Below, one piece after another: positions 56,701 through 64,000 of a DNA stretch of 64,000 bases. Source of the DNA: Bradyrhizobium xenonodulans. Lineage in GTDB: Bacteria; Pseudomonadota; Alphaproteobacteria; Rhizobiales; Xanthobacteraceae. The stretch is from positions 6,912,501-6,976,500 of the forward strand of contig NZ_CP089391.1 of assembly GCF_027594865.1 (NCBI RefSeq), given 5' to 3'. Made by a program: the position numbers and the translations under genes. Position 1 is the first letter of the stretch; every line of letters begins with the position of its first letter. Under the pieces are notes generated by a model. That model was not told where the DNA came from. It worked only from the letters and a program-made list of their open reading frames with translations, and did no database searches.

Positions 56701-57366
56701 CTAGTCCTTGATCTGCGCCATAAATTCGGTACGCATTGCCTTGCTGTCGCGGAAGGCTCCGCGCATGATGCTGGTCGTCATGATGGTTCCGGTTTCGCGA
56801 ACACCGCGCCAGACCATGCACTGATGCTGTGCCTTGAGGACGACGGCCAATCCCTTCGGCTTGAGACGGCCCTCGAGCTCGTCCGCCAGCATGAGGGTGG
56901 CTTCCTCTTGCAGGTGGGGTCGCGACAAGATCCAGTTGGCGAGGCGCACAAACTTGCTGATACCGATCAGCTTGTCACCAGGCAGAACACCGACCCATAT
57001 GCGGCCGGTGACGGGGACAAGGTGGTGGGCGCACGCAGAACGTACTGCGATAGGGCCAAGCGAGTAGACCGCATCCAGACCGCTGTCGTTCTGACACTCC
57101 GTGACCTCGGGCGCGGCCTCAAAGCGGCCGGCAAACACCTCGCGCACGTACATTTTGGCAATTCGCTTCGCGGTCCCCTGCGTATTGTGGTCGTGATTGG
57201 TATCGATGACCAGGGCATCCAGTACGGCCTGCATGTGCCGCTCGACCTCGGTCTGTATCACCTCAATGTCACCGGGCAGCAGGTGTTTTGCGATGTTGGC
57301 GTTTGGCGCAAACGACACGCCAGCTTCGAGGAGGCGTTTACGAATTGCCTGCGTTGAGCTTATCAA
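56701..57366 (-). CDS. folE: GTP cyclohydrolase I (FolE)
   Basis: About 221 residues from a TTG at 57366 (the frame is open to 57522, but those residues show no family likeness). It converts GTP to dihydroneopterin triphosphate. Typical blocks are NTQGTAKRIAKMYVREVFAGR, the zinc and catalytic site SACAHHLVPVTGRIWVGVLPGDKLIGISKFVRLANW, RPHLQEEATLMLADEL and AQHQCMVWRGVRE (zinc Cys). Operon: queD GTG lies two bases after its stop, so the enzyme is dedicated to deazapurine rather than folate supply. It should share a promoter upstream of 57366; none was recognised. Confidence 0.92.
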   Translation of the reverse strand: MISSTQAIRKRLLEAGVSFAPNANIAKHLLPGDIEVIQTEVERHMQAVLDALVIDTNHDHNTQGTAKRIAKMYVREVFAGRFEAAPEVTECQNDSGLDAVYSLGPIAVRSACAHHLVPVTGRIWVGVLPGDKLIGISKFVRLANWILSRPHLQEEATLMLADELEGRLKPKGLAVVLKAQHQCMVWRGVRETGTIMTTSIMRGAFRDSKAMRTEFMAQIKD

Positions 57367-57522
57367 AACTTCCTGCCTGACACTTTGCCCTGTTTCCGCC
57401 GAGGACTGATCTGCAGTCCGATCGCGTGATCCGCCCCCGCCATCTGATCCGTCGGCCGAAAGAACTGAGAAATGGCCGCCTGGAGAAAAGGCATTTGGGG
57501 CATAACCTGCGATTGAGGGCAC

Positions 57523-58029
57523 TTCAAAGACCGGACGCTAGTCAGCGGTGCAGGCGAAGCTTTTCAATGCACAAATTCGATACATTTGAGATGAACTCCT
57601 GGGGTGGTCGCTCCGAGGACCGCAATTGTTGAAATGGGTCTTCTCATCTCTAGCAATCAGCATGCCGGATACGACTCTGCGCGAGGTTGCCCGAAGAAGA
57701 CCACGGGCTTTGCACCGCTTGCGCGGATGGGATACGCCGTCGCGTTCGTCCCCCGACATGGGCGTCTTCGACCCGACGGCGACTGATACGACGATACGGC
57801 CACTCTTCTACGACCCAATCGACTGCCAGAGACATGACGCCCCCTAAGTGGGGCTGAAGTCCGCGGCCGAGCGGCTCGATGTGGAAACCAAGAGGCGAGG
57901 CAAGATGCAACGCCAGAAAAGGAACGTCTCGGCCGCAAATGTGCGAGCCGCCTTCGCACCGACATAGTGGGGGCCAATCGCCATATGTGGTTGACGCTCC
58001 CGTTCATTGCAGCGCATCGGCTCTGAGCT
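57523..58029. other. Gap upstream of folE
   Basis: No gene of normal size. A 21-codon frame at about 57567 (MHKFDTFEMNSWGGRSEDRNC) is isolated and is discussed under rejected items. Confidence 0.4.
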
Positions 58030-58278
58030 TCACGCTCTCAGATGCTTCAGCATCGAGTTGCAGGCCTGCTCGGCGTCGGCGAACGTTGTGAAGGGCGAGC
58101 CAGCGATCTTGATTGCACTACGACTTCGATGAAGCGGGCGCCATGACGCCACATAGCCGGGACGTCCGCGAAAGCCGTGGCCTGCGCGGCTCGCATAAGC
58201 GATCACGAAGGAGAAGCCATGTCCGCTTGCACTCCACACGTCCAAATGCTCGACGGCGCAGTGGAATCGCAGGATCAT
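58030..58278 (-). CDS. Small conserved Bradyrhizobium protein
   Basis: An 82-residue protein (MILRFHCAVEHLDVWSASGHGFSFVIAYAS...GFRGRPGYVASWRPLHRSRSAIKIAGSPFTTFADAEQACNSMLKHLRA). It is a recurrent short family in this genus with a beta-rich first half and the ending SPF..F..AE.AC..MLKHL. No function known. ATGs at 58284 and 58278 are both possible. Confidence 0.75.
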   Translation of the reverse strand: MILRFHCAVEHLDVWSASGHGFSFVIAYASRAGHGFRGRPGYVASWRPLHRSRSAIKIAGSPFTTFADAEQACNSMLKHLRA

Positions 58279-58397
58279 CGCCACTCGTAGCCTGCAACTT
58301 TCGGCTTAACGCTCTGTCCACCCACCTGCGCTGCCCCGGCGTAAGCTCGTCGACGGCCGCTGCTCGTCCTTGCCGATCGCCCGAACCTCTCCCCGGG

Positions 58398-59240
58398 TCA
58401 TGAGCCTCGGGCGAGAGCGGCAAGCTCAGCTTCAAGCTTGGGCTTCTGCTTGAAAATGGTGTCGATCAAGGCTTGCGCCGGCTGCTCGGCAGCATCCACG
58501 ATGGCTGCCTTCTCTGCGCGCGCCGAGGGCGCGAAGACGCGTTTAACAACGGTGGGCGAGCCCCTGAGACCGCATTTTGAAACATCCTCGACGCCAGCCT
58601 CCTGGGCGTTCCATTTTACAATTGGCGCTCGAGCGGCGCGCAAAGCATCTGCCATTGCGCCACGGCGAATCTGGTTGGTGGCCTCCATCATGGTGATGAG
58701 CGACGGCAGGCTTGCGCGCAGCACCTGGGTGCCGCCCTCGCAGCGCCGCTCCGCTTCGATTGTGCGCGCGGTGAGATCGATGGTCATGATCTTGGCAACA
58801 TAGGTTAGCTGTTGCACAGCAAGCCGCCTTGCGATACCAGGCCCGACCTGCGCGGTGTCGCCATCGATCGTCTGCTTGCCCGTGAATATGAGGTCAGGCT
58901 GGCCATAATCCTTGCCGATCTTGCGGATGGCGGTCGCGAGTGCGTAGGTGGTTGCCAGGGTGTCCGCACCCGCGAAGCAACGGTCGGTCAGCAGCACCGC
59001 GCGATCGGCGCCAAAGGTGAGGGCTTTCCGAAGAGTGTCCTCGGCCGAGGGTGGGCCCATTGTAAGGACGGTGATCTCACCACCAAACTTGTCGCGCAGA
59101 TCGAGCGCAGCTTCGAGCGCGAACAAATCGTAAGGATTGATGATGGTGGGCACACCCTGACGCATGATCGTGTTGGTCACAGGGTGCACGCGGATCTGTG
59201 CGGAATCAGGGACCTGCTTGATGCAGACGACATTGTGCAT
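58398..59240 (-). CDS. fixA: FixA, electron-transfer flavoprotein beta subunit
   Basis: A 280-residue ETF-beta-type subunit. With FixB it forms a flavoprotein that supplies low-potential electrons to nitrogenase via FixC and FixX. Visible features are the start MHNVVCIKQVPDSAQIRVHPVTNTI, INPYDLFALEAAL, TMGPPSAEDTLRKALTFGADRAVLLTD and IDGDTAQVGPGIARRL. The ATG at 59240 has GGAG at the right distance. A sigma-54 promoter lies 39-54 bases upstream. nifA is directly upstream, as in B. diazoefficiens. fixB, C and X are not downstream: after the stop come unrelated genes, so FixBCX must be elsewhere. Confidence 0.95.
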   Translation of the reverse strand: MHNVVCIKQVPDSAQIRVHPVTNTIMRQGVPTIINPYDLFALEAALDLRDKFGGEITVLTMGPPSAEDTLRKALTFGADRAVLLTDRCFAGADTLATTYALATAIRKIGKDYGQPDLIFTGKQTIDGDTAQVGPGIARRLAVQQLTYVAKIMTIDLTARTIEAERRCEGGTQVLRASLPSLITMMEATNQIRRGAMADALRAARAPIVKWNAQEAGVEDVSKCGLRGSPTVVKRVFAPSARAEKAAIVDAAEQPAQALIDTIFKQKPKLEAELAALARGS

Positions 59241-59278
59241 GTGCTTCTCCAGAGACCTTCGAAATCCACAGAAAGCAC

Positions 59279-59294
59279 AGCAAATGTCGTACCA
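59279..59294 (-). promoter_or_regulatory. Sigma-54 promoter of fixA
   Basis: Minus strand TGGTACGACATTTGCT matches TGGYAC-N5-TTGCW exactly, ten bases between GG and GC. The predicted start is about 27 bases before the ATG. No exact TGT-N10-ACA activator was found in the 130 bases upstream, so activation may rely on weak or distant NifA contact. Confidence 0.8.
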
Positions 59295-59425
59295 TTTGCG
59301 GTTTAAGGCATGAGTCGATGTAAACAACAAGTTCTGAGAGCCTGACGTGCTCCAACACGTGCAGACGCATTTCGGACATTCGTCGTCATCGCGACAGCGC
59401 TATGGTCGCACCGCCCCCACACCGC

Positions 59426-61186
59426 TCAGAAACGCTTGATCTCGATGCCGTATTTCCTCAGCGCGTAGCCAATCTGGCGGGGAGTAACGCCAAGCAGGCG
59501 CGCCGCCTTTGCCTGAACCCAACCCGACCGCTCCATGGCCGCGGTGACGCGCTCGGGATCGGTCATCTGTCCGGTACTTACGAGCGCGGCGCCGGCTGGA
59601 CCCAGCCCAGCCTGCGCGTCCCGGACAGGCGGGACAGCGCCGGCGGTCGACCGACCAGCTTCAGCGCTGCTCGGCTTCGGGGCCCCTGCGCAAGTTGGGC
59701 GCGCATGCGGCGCCACGTCTTCAGATCCCCCCTTCCACAGCATCGCCGAAAGGCACTGGCCGTGGCAGCAGGCGAAGTCGTCTCTGCAGATCGAAGGTCC
59801 TGGGGCGAGGGTCGCTGTCCGCTGCACGCAATTTTCGAGTTCACGGACGTTACCCGGAAACCCGCAATTCATCAAAACGTCCGTCGCACCTTGATCGAAT
59901 GTCAACGTGCGGCCGTTTTCGCTGTTGAAATTCCTGAGAAACTCGGCGGCGAGCAGCGGAATGTCGCTGCGCCTTTCGCGCAGGGGCGGCAGCAGCAAGG
60001 GAACCACGCTCACACGGTAATAGAGGTCAGCGCGGAACCCGTTATTTGCGACCGCTTCCTCCAGGTTTCTGTTCGTAGCTGCAATGACGCGAACGTCGAC
60101 TTTCATGGTCTGATTGCTGCCGACACGCTCGAATTCCTGCTCCTGCAGGACGCGCAGCAGCTTTGCCTGAAACGAGGGCGAGATCTCTCCGATCTCGTCC
60201 AGAAACAGCGTACCCTTATCGGCCAGCTCAAAGCGCCCCTTGCGCGAACTGAAGGCGCCGGTAAAAGCACCTTTCTCATGGCCGAACAATTCGGACTCCA
60301 GAACGGTCTCGGGGAGCGCCGCACAGTTGAGCTTGATGAACGGCCGCTTGGAGCGCGCCGAGAGGGCGTGAATAGCCTTGGCCACCAGCTCCTTCCCGGT
60401 ACCGGATTCGCCGCGCAGCAGAACCGTGCTATTCGATTTGGCAACCACCGCGATCTTGTCGAGCAGCGCGCGCAGCGCCGGACTATCGCCAATGATGCCT
60501 TCCACATTGACCTTCTTGCGCTCGCGAGCGGGTTGTTGGATTTCGGCCAATTGCTTTTGCAATCGATCCTTTTCCGCCATCAGTCGCTCGCGGTCTGTCG
60601 CAAAGAGCCGATGCAGCTTCACGGTCTGCCCGACCAGATTGGCGATCATGGTGAGAAGTCTGACGTCGTATTCGAGCCGTATGCTTGAGCTGTCGTCCAG
60701 AACACGGTCGATGGTCAGCGCGCCAACTGCTTTCGCGTCGATCCGAATGGGAACGCCGATGAACGACACCCGTGCGTTATCGCTGGCACCGAGCACCTCG
60801 AGGTCGGCCGTCGTGAACGCCGAATGGACTGCGATGTCCTCGGCCACGAGCGGCATGTCCGTCGCCACGATCTGATCAATCGCTTTCGGTGGGAGCCGCG
60901 TCCGGTACCGCTCGTCGCTGCCTTCGGTCCAGCCGACGCCGACCGTAATGTCTGGCTGGCCATCATGGTCGAAAAGCGAGACGATGCCGTGCCGCATCTG
61001 AACAAACGAATGCAGAATATCCACGACGTTGGCCAACGTGAGCTCGAGCCGGCAGGGGGCGGCGAGTATCTTCGAGATTTCGAAGATCCCGACAATGGCG
61101 CTTTCGTGCAGCGTCACAATGGGAACAGTTTGGCTCGTCTCCGACACTGAGTCAGGCCTTTCGTGTGCGGAAGCGATGTTCAACAT
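59426..61186 (-). CDS. nifA: NifA, sigma-54-dependent activator of nitrogen fixation
   Basis: A 586-residue enhancer-binding protein. It has an N-terminal GAF domain (about 30-190) and an AAA+ domain with GESGTGKE (259-266), GAFTGA (306-311) and TLFLDEIGE Walker B. The oxygen-responsive cysteine set follows in the linker (MNCGFPGNVRELENC, then CRDDFACCHGQC), then the C-terminal helix-turn-helix AAMERSGWVQAKAARLLGVTPRQIGYALRKYGIEIKRF. The cysteines indicate the redox-sensitive rhizobial class. ATG at 61186 with GGAG nine bases upstream. fixR, its usual partner, is not upstream. Confidence 0.97.
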   Translation of the reverse strand: MLNIASAHERPDSVSETSQTVPIVTLHESAIVGIFEISKILAAPCRLELTLANVVDILHSFVQMRHGIVSLFDHDGQPDITVGVGWTEGSDERYRTRLPPKAIDQIVATDMPLVAEDIAVHSAFTTADLEVLGASDNARVSFIGVPIRIDAKAVGALTIDRVLDDSSSIRLEYDVRLLTMIANLVGQTVKLHRLFATDRERLMAEKDRLQKQLAEIQQPARERKKVNVEGIIGDSPALRALLDKIAVVAKSNSTVLLRGESGTGKELVAKAIHALSARSKRPFIKLNCAALPETVLESELFGHEKGAFTGAFSSRKGRFELADKGTLFLDEIGEISPSFQAKLLRVLQEQEFERVGSNQTMKVDVRVIAATNRNLEEAVANNGFRADLYYRVSVVPLLLPPLRERRSDIPLLAAEFLRNFNSENGRTLTFDQGATDVLMNCGFPGNVRELENCVQRTATLAPGPSICRDDFACCHGQCLSAMLWKGGSEDVAPHARPTCAGAPKPSSAEAGRSTAGAVPPVRDAQAGLGPAGAALVSTGQMTDPERVTAAMERSGWVQAKAARLLGVTPRQIGYALRKYGIEIKRF

Positions 61187-62988
61187 GACGACGTCTCCGT
61201 TATTTTCAGCATCCTCCCTACCATCTTGTTTGGATTTTGCGAGTTTGATGCTGCGCCTGATGCTCGTGCGCAATTCAGGTCGCCAGCTAGACATAGCGCT
61301 CTTTCATGGCACTGCTATAAACGCATCGTGGTCCTAACGTCCTTGTTATGAGGTCGTCCTGTGTTCACAGTGCACGGCACGAGTTCCATGGACCTGCATC
61401 AACGATTTTCCGACTCCATCTGTAGCCGACCGCGAGCCGTCGGCAACCTTTGAATAACAACTTGGCGCATGCGTCATCTTTTTCCCGATCAGAATGGGAT
61501 TTTTTCCCGGCCAAACATTGGAATGCGATGCTAGCGGTCTCTTCTGGTGCAGTCCCACGCGAGGAGTCGCCGATGTTTTGCAGGGATGCTCATTCCTCAC
61601 GTGCGACAAAACGCTGCTCTCGCATGCAATCGCAATTGCCCGGAATCTGACGCGGTGTGTTGGTGCGTGCGATTTCGCTCGTAAGACTCGGTAACCTCGC
61701 TTTGCGAGGGGCTAATCGCTGCTTGCAAAGGCCGGCGAACGCGCAAACGCCGGCGATCACAGTATCGATGTCGGCGTGGCTCTTAGCTGACGAACAACAA
61801 CATGCGGTTCACATCGGGTCCCCGATTCAAGTGGAATAGGCCGAGCGCAGTCTTGACTGAACTCGTCAACGGCGAGCTTGGTGACGTCCGGCGACGTCGC
61901 AGGAATGCCGCCACTGTCGATCGATGCATGCGATTGCGCTCGCGAGCCGTTCATCGACGTCTAGGGCGCCGAATAATAGCTGCCGATATCTGCTGCGATT
62001 GACCTCGATCTTGACACTGGTTGCAGGGTCGCACCTGAATCGCTCACGTTGAAGCGGCGGATGAGTGCAGCGAGCCATCGGCCTGCCGGCTGGCCGAGAC
62101 GGCGCTCCGCCGAGGAGCTCGGGATTGTGCGAGGCCGCGGCCGGAACCAGCGTCTTGCGTCCTCGCTCAGGATGTTACCTTCGAAGAGCGTGAGGCCGAT
62201 GGGCGCCAGTCGTCGGCTCCGGCCGACCGAATTTCCCACGTTCTTCGCCAAGATCGAGGCACAAACACACACCTTATTCTCATAACGCGATCTTTGGGCG
62301 CGTTGCAGGATCTGGGCCACTGCGATCAACAACGTAAGACTTCGCAGCCAAATGTCGTCTCGCGAAGGGGCGCGGACTTAGGACATGGGCTGTGTTTGCT
62401 TTCTGACATAGGGCAGAATTCCAACAGTCGATTGCCCGAGAGCCGTCCGGCGCTCGCCCCGGCGACCGATCTTGCCGTGATAGCTCCCGAACCGCCCTTG
62501 ATTCGCCGCACGCGCTCTCAAAGCCCGAGCTAGGCCCAACGAACGTTCAGCCACAAGCTTGCGCGAATTCGTGCGACGAGCACGTCGACAGGACTTGATT
62601 CGCACGTAGCGTCAAATTGTAGCTTCGGCAAACAGGCCGCCACGGCCTTCAGAACAGCCGGCGCAGGTCAGTGCCTCGCCGGGGAGCATCGCATGACGCT
62701 GCCAATGTACCGACTTTCAAACCAAGGCTTGCGGCTCGATCGTGCTGGGACTGCAAGGGCTGGCTTAGCGACCAGACTCGGCTGCGCGCAGTCGGCTGAG
62801 ATTGACAGAGCGATCGCAACCCCGCGAACAAACAACCAGATCGCTGCATCTTAACCGCCGCCTTTTGGCTCGTGCACCGCCAACGAGCCAGGCGACGCCA
62901 CGTCAGCTGTGCGAAACGGATTTCTCGCTAGACCGTCAAGCACACTCTTAATGGCGACTGCCGTCTGCGTATCAAGAGGGACAAGAAT
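61187..62988. other. 1.8-kb gap between nifA and aminotransferase
   Basis: No gene recognised on either strand, only frames of up to about 120 codons without motif. It must contain the promoter of nifA, for which no clear -24/-12 match was found. Copy 4 of the 30-bp motif is at 62594. Confidence 0.45.
62594..62623 (+). promoter_or_regulatory. 30-bp repeated motif, copy 4
   Basis: CTTGATTCGCACGTAGCGTC, then AAATTGTAGC. It lies 366 bases before the aminotransferase gene, same strand. Confidence 0.65.
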
Positions 62989-64000
62989 ATGGTCGATGCA
63001 AAACTGCAAAGTGTGCTCTCTTCTCTGGCGCAGCCGGCTAAGGATCTAGAAGCCCAGTCGCCCGGCCAGCGGGCGCCAGATGCGCGTTACGTGAAACTAA
63101 ACACCAATGAGAACCCATTTCCACTACCAACAATGGTATGGCGAAGTGCAATCTCGGCGCTCGAGCGTCAGTATCTGTATCCGGAAGACGATAACATCGG
63201 TTTGAGGGAGGCTGCCGCCAATGCCTACGGCTTCTCAAAGGACCATGTGATCGCCGGCAACGGATCGTCGGAGCTTCTCGGCCTGATCTACAGGGCCTTT
63301 CTTGCGCCGGGCGATAGCGTCGCAATGCTGTCTCCCGGGTTTTCGTTCAATCGTAAGCTAGCTGTGTTGCAGAGCGCTAAATTTCTTGAAGTTTTGTGGA
63401 GCGACTCGCATTCGATTCCGATTGATCAGCTGCTCTTCGGTCCGGCAAAGGACGCCAAGTTCATCTTGTTGGCTAATCCGAACAATCCGACGGGGACGTT
63501 CGCCCCCATCGCCGACATCGAACGCCTCGTGGCACAATCTGACCGCTTGGTCGTGTTGGATGAAGCCTATGTCGACTTCGCACCTGATAACGGTCTACGG
63601 CTCGTCCGCCGCCACCCCAATCTTCTGCTTCTCAGAACGCTTTCAAAGAGCTATGCGGCCGCCGGCATTCGCGTCGGCTTTGGCCTTGGTCATCCAGAGC
63701 TGATTGGAAGACTGCGGAATATCCAGAACGTCTTCAACATGAATGTCATAGCGCATGCGGTCGGCGTCAGCATCCTTTCACATCGCGCGGCCTACGAAGA
63801 GAACCATAGACACATCAGGCACGAGAGAGAACGAGTTGCGGCCGCACTGCGTCATTTCGGGTTCCGCGTCGCGCCCTCTCATACCAATTTCTTGCTGGCG
63901 CGTGTCCCGAACGGACAGGACGGCAGGTGGTGGCACGCCGCACTGGAGAGGGAAGGAGTACTCGTTGCCGTTTTTCCAGATGACGGCCTCGACCACTGCA
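62989..64000 (+). CDS. Histidinol-phosphate aminotransferase-like enzyme (partial, runs off the end)
   Basis: A fold-type I PLP aminotransferase with 337 codons inside the window and no stop, so the end lies beyond 64000. It begins MVDAKLQSVLSSLAQ, then YVKLNTNENPFPLP, GNGSSELLGLIYRAF, LANPNNPTGTFAP, VVLDEAYVDFA and the PLP-lysine motif TLSKSYAAAGIRVGF. These are HisC-family signatures. GAGGG precedes the ATG. HisC-type enzymes also act on other phosphate or aromatic substrates, so the role in an island is open; it is not with other his genes. Confidence 0.85.
   Translation, partial: MVDAKLQSVLSSLAQPAKDLEAQSPGQRAPDARYVKLNTNENPFPLPTMVWRSAISALERQYLYPEDDNIGLREAAANAYGFSKDHVIAGNGSSELLGLIYRAFLAPGDSVAMLSPGFSFNRKLAVLQSAKFLEVLWSDSHSIPIDQLLFGPAKDAKFILLANPNNPTGTFAPIADIERLVAQSDRLVVLDEAYVDFAPDNGLRLVRRHPNLLLLRTLSKSYAAAGIRVGFGLGHPELIGRLRNIQNVFNMNVIAHAVGVSILSHRAAYEENHRHIRHERERVAAALRHFGFRVAPSHTNFLLARVPNGQDGRWWHAALEREGVLVAVFPDDGLDHC

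Noticed and set aside
57567..57632. 21-codon frame MHKFDTFEMNSWGGRSEDRNC resembling a small peptide precursor.
   Set aside because: No modification enzyme or transporter nearby and only a weak ribosome-binding site; chance cannot be excluded.
61265..61290. Sigma-54-like TGGCGACCTGAATTGCG upstream of nifA (minus strand).
   Set aside because: GG and GC are separated by eleven rather than ten bases, which normally abolishes sigma-54 recognition.
62896..62920. Possible tts box (type III secretion regulator TtsI): CACGTCAGCTGTGCGAAACG upstream of the aminotransferase; the 30-bp motif also shares GTCAG-TT-T with tts boxes.
   Set aside because: The following CGAAAGC block is missing or altered in every case and no type III genes are in view. 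I could not verify the consensus, so it is not called.
1..64000. tRNA/rRNA genes, CRISPR arrays, insertion sequences and integrases.
   Set aside because: None seen: no cloverleaf-like sequence with CCA end, no regularly spaced repeats and no transposase or recombinase motif among the translated frames.

Overview
The window reads as a stretch of a Bradyrhizobium-type symbiosis island. The evidence is a divergent nodD1 / nodABCSIJ-nodH block with a nod box, a second nodD with its own nod box, the MerR regulator nolA, fixR, nifA and fixA, and many short proteins of the kind scattered through Bradyrhizobium genomes. No transposase, tRNA, rRNA or CRISPR array was recognised. The accessory stretches are rich in decayed genes and long non-coding gaps, while a few blocks (prolyl oligopeptidase, paired M16 peptidases, LOG protein) look like intact core-type genes.

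Left part (1-14.4 kb). An orphan nod box lies at 209-256. A decaying acyl-CoA catabolism locus follows: two acyl-CoA dehydrogenases, a frameshifted short-chain dehydrogenase, a 27-residue thiolase remnant, a TetR regulator, and a divergent truncated acyl-CoA synthetase. Next come a diaminopropionate ammonia-lyase, nodD2 behind a second nod box, a coiled-coil membrane protein, a GNAT acetyltransferase and an S9 prolyl oligopeptidase.

Middle part (14.4-30 kb). Two overlapping M16 peptidase genes lie downstream of a sequence matching a NifA upstream activator plus a -24/-12 (sigma-54) promoter. After them are a cold-shock protein, a secreted pectate lyase, an HU-like protein, several small conserved proteins, and broken Fic, glyoxalase-like and duplicated hypothetical genes. 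A LOG-family gene, the enzyme class that releases active cytokinin, ends the segment.

Symbiosis core (30-45.6 kb). On the minus strand the order is nodA-nodB-nodC-nodS-nodI-nodJ, then nodH (Nod-factor sulfotransferase), then fixR with its own -24/-12 promoter. nodU is absent. On the plus strand are nodD1, a small conserved protein, nolA, a periplasmic amino-acid-type binding protein and a secreted protein of unknown function. A LuxR-type regulator with all AHL-binding residues, but no luxI in view, lies beyond them on the minus strand.

Right part (45.6-64 kb). A pair of adjacent ParA/MinD-like P-loop proteins sits behind two dyads with identical half-sites. It is followed by a DUF7694 protein, small membrane and zinc-ribbon proteins, a secreted transglutaminase-like cysteine protease, a folE-queD-queE deazaguanine operon, and nifA-fixA. 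fixR, normally directly upstream of nifA in Bradyrhizobium, is 28 kb away here. A histidinol-phosphate-type aminotransferase runs off the right edge. A 30-bp sequence recurs four times (40741, 41670, 53035, 62594), always on the plus strand upstream of plus-strand genes, and is the most promising undescribed signal in the window.
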